The position numbers and the translations under genes were made by a program. DNA of 43,575 bases from contig CAYRFQ010000061.1 of assembly GCA_964423615.1 (NCBI GenBank), positions 1-43,575 of the forward strand, written 5' to 3'. This document shows positions 41,150 through 43,575 of this stretch, in pieces (positions within the stretch are counted from its first letter, which is position 1; every line of letters begins with the position of its first letter). Under the pieces are notes generated by a model that worked only from the letters and a program-made list of their open reading frames with translations, was not told where the DNA came from and did no database searches. The DNA comes from CAYRFQ01 sp964423615. Lineage in GTDB: Bacteria > Planctomycetota > Planctomycetia > Gemmatales > Gemmataceae.

Positions 41150-41896
41150 CTACTCTTTCGGTTTCTTGTTCTGTTGGAGAGTGCGCTTGGAAGAATCCAA
41201 TAATCGAGCCAAGTTCCGTTGGGATTCTGCGAGAGCCTTCTGAGCGTTTTGGATCGCTTCTCGAGTGCGCTGCAGTTGGAGTTCACTCATGTAGCCTTTC
41301 TTGACCATTCGTTCCGCCCAGGCACTTTTCTCCTTCAACATCTGCACGTCAAGTTCCTTCAACTCAACGCCAGCCCGTGCCTTTGCAATATTAGCCTTGA
41401 GTTCTGGGTGGTTTTTCAATCGTTGTTTGGCACCTTGTATTGAGAAGAACCGATCCAATTCCTTTTGGGCGGCTAGGAGAGATTTCCGAGCCTCACGTTC
41501 CAACAGTTGAAGCTCTCGGACCTTGGCGGGACTTTCGGCACCAAGCTCGACCAGCTTTTTGGATCGAGTTAAATCCTCTTTCAACCGTTCCACTCGGACT
41601 TCGGCCTCAGAAACACGCTCGTTGAGATCTGCAAGACTCTTCTCTTGCTTCAGACGCTTGAAGATGAACGCGGGCCGTGCGGCGACCAGCTCCCAACCTT
41701 GGTTTCCGAGGTTATTGAGTCCGGTCGTCAAGTCTTGTTTGCTGAGTGCCAGAACTTGTTTTTCCGTGTGCACACGGTATTCCCACTTGGGAATTTTCTG
41801 CTTGGGTCCCCCGGCGGACGCTTGGGTGATGAAGCCAAACACGATGGCCAAAGGGACGTTCAGGATTGCAATCACCGTTAGGGGTACTTTGGGCAT
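41150..41896 (-). CDS. exported coiled-coil protein with DUF4177-like N-terminus
   Basis: The 248-residue product has a signal peptide (MPKVPLTVIAILNVPLAIVF, ending QASA). A short domain at about 30-75 follows (KWEYRVHTEKQVLAL ... LGNQGWELVAARPAFIFKR), which resembles DUF4177. The rest is a long heptad-rich coiled coil to the C-terminus, highly charged with Lys, Glu and Arg (ERVSEAEVRVERLKEDLTRS and after). GGGAG lies eight bases before the ATG at 41896; the frame is open 26 codons further without a signal. It is probably a periplasmic or envelope-associated structural protein. Confidence 0.72.
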   Translation of the reverse strand: MPKVPLTVIAILNVPLAIVFGFITQASAGGPKQKIPKWEYRVHTEKQVLALSKQDLTTGLNNLGNQGWELVAARPAFIFKRLKQEKSLADLNERVSEAEVRVERLKEDLTRSKKLVELGAESPAKVRELQLLEREARKSLLAAQKELDRFFSIQGAKQRLKNHPELKANIAKARAGVELKELDVQMLKEKSAWAERMVKKGYMSELQLQRTREAIQNAQKALAESQRNLARLLDSSKRTLQQNKKPKE

Positions 41897-41995
41897 TGGG
41901 AAGTCTCCCAGAGAGTTGAAAGAAACCGCTCGACAAAAGATTTCGGACTCGTTGTACGAACTCGTACAAACCAAGTCATCCGACGAGGGATCATC

Positions 41996-43295
41996 TCACG
42001 TAGGCAATTGGCTTGTTGACAGTTTGTCTTTGAGTTCCTGGGGGGTTTTGGTTACGACATCCCACCAAGTCCATCCCTCGGGCCAATCGAGTCCGAGCAG
42101 TTCATACGGTCTTTGGTTCTTTCTCTTGCCTGTGCGAAAGACCTTCAGATTCCAATAGAGACGCTTTAGGTCCAACAACTCTTGGCTCATATTCCGGTGA
42201 CGAGATTGATGCATCCGAACGACGCTGTTGAGACCTTCCACACAGCTACTGGCACGAACCGAGCGGTCGAGGATTTCTCGCACTGACGCCAATACTTCTT
42301 GGCCCAAAGAGCCGGCTTGGTCCAACACGGCCATAGCCAAAAGCCAAACACCTCGAAGACCACCACCACTTTTCGATTCTCTTTGCATCACTGCCTGGCT
42401 ACGACAAGCACATTCGAAATCCACGGCCGCAGACACCAGTTCTTTTTCCGCTTCGATGCCATCGAGTTTCTCTTGCACAACATTCAGGTGAGTCAGCGTC
42501 TGGTCGCGCGTCAACAACCTCTTGGCTTTGCCGAACTCTTTCTCGGGCAATTGCTCACACGCCTGTTGGACAAGATCTTGAGCACCAAGGCGTGTGTTGA
42601 GTTGGCCTTCGGCAGTGATCATGGGCAACGCACGTTTGGCTTGTTGCCACGCTTTGTCGGCTTTCTCCCAACGATCAAACGCCTCTTCGGCCTTTCTCCA
42701 CGCCTGCAGGCGAGCTTTTCCCACGCCCCGAAGGTCTTGCCCATGTCGGTTCTTTTGGTCGTAGTTTCGCCTTTGCTTTCTCGGCCGTCTCCAAAGCTCG
42801 GCTGGCTTGGCATTGCAAACGTCTCAGCCCCCGTTCGCCTTCTCGCAACGTGTGGAAGTGATCCAGCCCAAAGGAGATGATTTTTTGGTCTTGCTTTTGT
42901 CTTTGTTCGTTGACCAGATCGATGCCTTTTTGCAACCCTGTGCCCGCATCACAGACAATGTGGTTCAATTCCCTCAAGCGTTCGAATTGGCACTGCCAGT
43001 TTTCTCCCTTGGCCGATTCGGCCAGTTGGCCACTGGCCCAGTAGTGACTTTCCGGACAGACGACCATCAACACCGGTGCTCGGACATAGATTTCATCGGC
43101 GCAAGCTGTTTGGATCTTCGGCACGGCTTTTTCGTCGAGCACTTCCAAAGCCTGGTGACATTTCTTGGCAACAGCTTTGGTCCATCGTCCGAGTGTCGCT
43201 CGGGACGGACACTCTTGCCCAAGCAAGACAGCGAGTAACTCGGTAGCTTACGAGAGCGAACAACCAATGGCCAAAGCGGTCGCGGCAAACTCAGT
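41996..43295 (-). pseudogene. transposase of a planctomycete family, frameshifted and with a nonsense codon
   Basis: Two blocks form one transposase-like protein. The N-terminal block (about 42720-43290) reads FAATALAIGCSLS, an in-frame TAA near 43249, then ELLAVLLGQECPSRATLGRW and a region with HIVCDAGTGLQKGIDLV and FGLDHFHTLREGERG. The C-terminal block (41996-42724), in the next frame, has a helical linker (AWRKAEEAFDRWEKADKAWQ) followed by VRASSCVEGLNSVVRMHQSR and NQRPYELLGLDWPEGWTWWD, which I recognise from planctomycete transposase tails. The frame change lies at about 42715-42745. With one nonsense codon and one shift, the copy is most likely dead. Inverted repeats at the ends were not identified. 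Confidence 0.7.
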
Positions 43296-43508
43296 TTATT
43301 TATCGGTGTCCAGAACCAAGGATTGACCGAGTTGGCGTCGTAAGCGTCGATTTTCTCCGGCGAGGCTGCCGAGTTCTCGGACTAGAGTTTTGCACTTTTT
43401 TGGGTTTCCATAAATAATTGATAATAAAGCATTTATGGAAATCAGGTTGCTCTGGAATGGATGATTTACCTTAGATTTTGCCTTGTTTGGTGCCATTTTC
43501 GAGAACAC
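43296..43508 (-). CDS. short ORF upstream of the transposase remnant (doubtful)
   Basis: About 70 codons on the minus strand, ending LVRELGSLAGENRRLRRQLG plus about ten residues, immediately before the transposase remnant and in the same frame as its first block, separated by one TAA. It may be the N-terminal part of the same transposase, cut off by a stop codon, since an Arg/Leu-rich helical start is plausible there. No function is assigned. Nothing is recognisable from 43509 to the end of the window. Confidence 0.3.
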   Translation of the reverse strand: MFSKMAPNKAKSKVNHPFQSNLISINALLSIIYGNPKKCKTLVRELGSLAGENRRLRRQLGQSLVLDTDK

Positions 43509-43575
43509 AAAATCAGTGAAATGTAAACATTCGGTAAAGGGGTGTGGTATGTGGCCAGAATCCTAGCTGCGACTA

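Noticed and set aside
42700..42745. Programmed -1 frameshift at GGGAAAA in the transposase
   Set aside because: The heptamer is not in the frame needed for -1 slippage; the required change is +1, and a separate nonsense codon is present.

Overview
The window looks like a chromosomal segment from a planctomycete, probably close to the Gemmatales. The evidence is gene content: an adjacent DUF1800/DUF1501 pair, secreted HEAT-repeat proteins, a giant exported PQQ-type beta-propeller with a malectin-like C-terminus, a proline-rich exported protein of a planctomycete type, a phage-type integrase remnant, and a transposase family I associate with this phylum. This placement comes from family recognition, not from a marker-gene search.

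Layout. Positions 1-2000 are a decayed mobile-element zone: the 3' fragment of a tyrosine integrase next to a tRNA-3'-end-like half site, then an IS110-family transposase pseudogene that is itself split by a ~100 bp inverted-repeat element. From 2.3 to 9.9 kb are housekeeping genes: mutS, a small exported protein on the opposite strand, prfA (RF1), and pheT on the opposite strand, convergent with prfA. From 9.9 to 11 kb is a repeat-dense non-coding kilobase. From 11 to 19.6 kb are exported proteins: a 639-aa protein, a DUF3352-like protein, DUF1800, DUF1501 (Tat signal) and a HEAT-repeat protein. From 20.3 to 22.9 kb are guaB and a proline-rich exported protein whose start overlaps the guaB stop.

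From 23 to 27.7 kb are a tagatose/psicose-3-epimerase-like TIM barrel divergent from a Gfo/Idh/MocA dehydrogenase, a prepilin peptidase, an exported SOUL heme-binding protein and panD. From 28 to 34.2 kb are a SHOCT membrane protein, a HEAT-like exported protein, a DUF1579-like exported protein, an Mpo1/DUF962-like membrane protein and a TolC-like outer-membrane lipoprotein with a strong terminator. From 34.5 to 38.7 kb is the 1391-aa beta-propeller/methyltransferase-like/galactose-binding-like/malectin-like fusion. From 39 to 41.9 kb are a flavodoxin-fold NAD(P)H oxidoreductase, an unrecognised protein and an exported coiled-coil protein. From 42 to 43.5 kb is a second transposase pseudogene with a nonsense codon and a frameshift.

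Most genes are single or paired functions, not one large operon. The least conventional content is the non-coding part. Several families of short, partly palindromic dispersed repeats occupy nearly every gap. One family begins at or just after stop codons, one pair has 13-bp terminal inverted repeats like MITEs, and one ~145 bp family recurs at 13.1 and 27.9 kb. I see no CRISPR array, no intact tRNA or rRNA gene, and no recognisable defence system. The best candidates for undescribed biology are the propeller/methyltransferase fusion and the repeat families.
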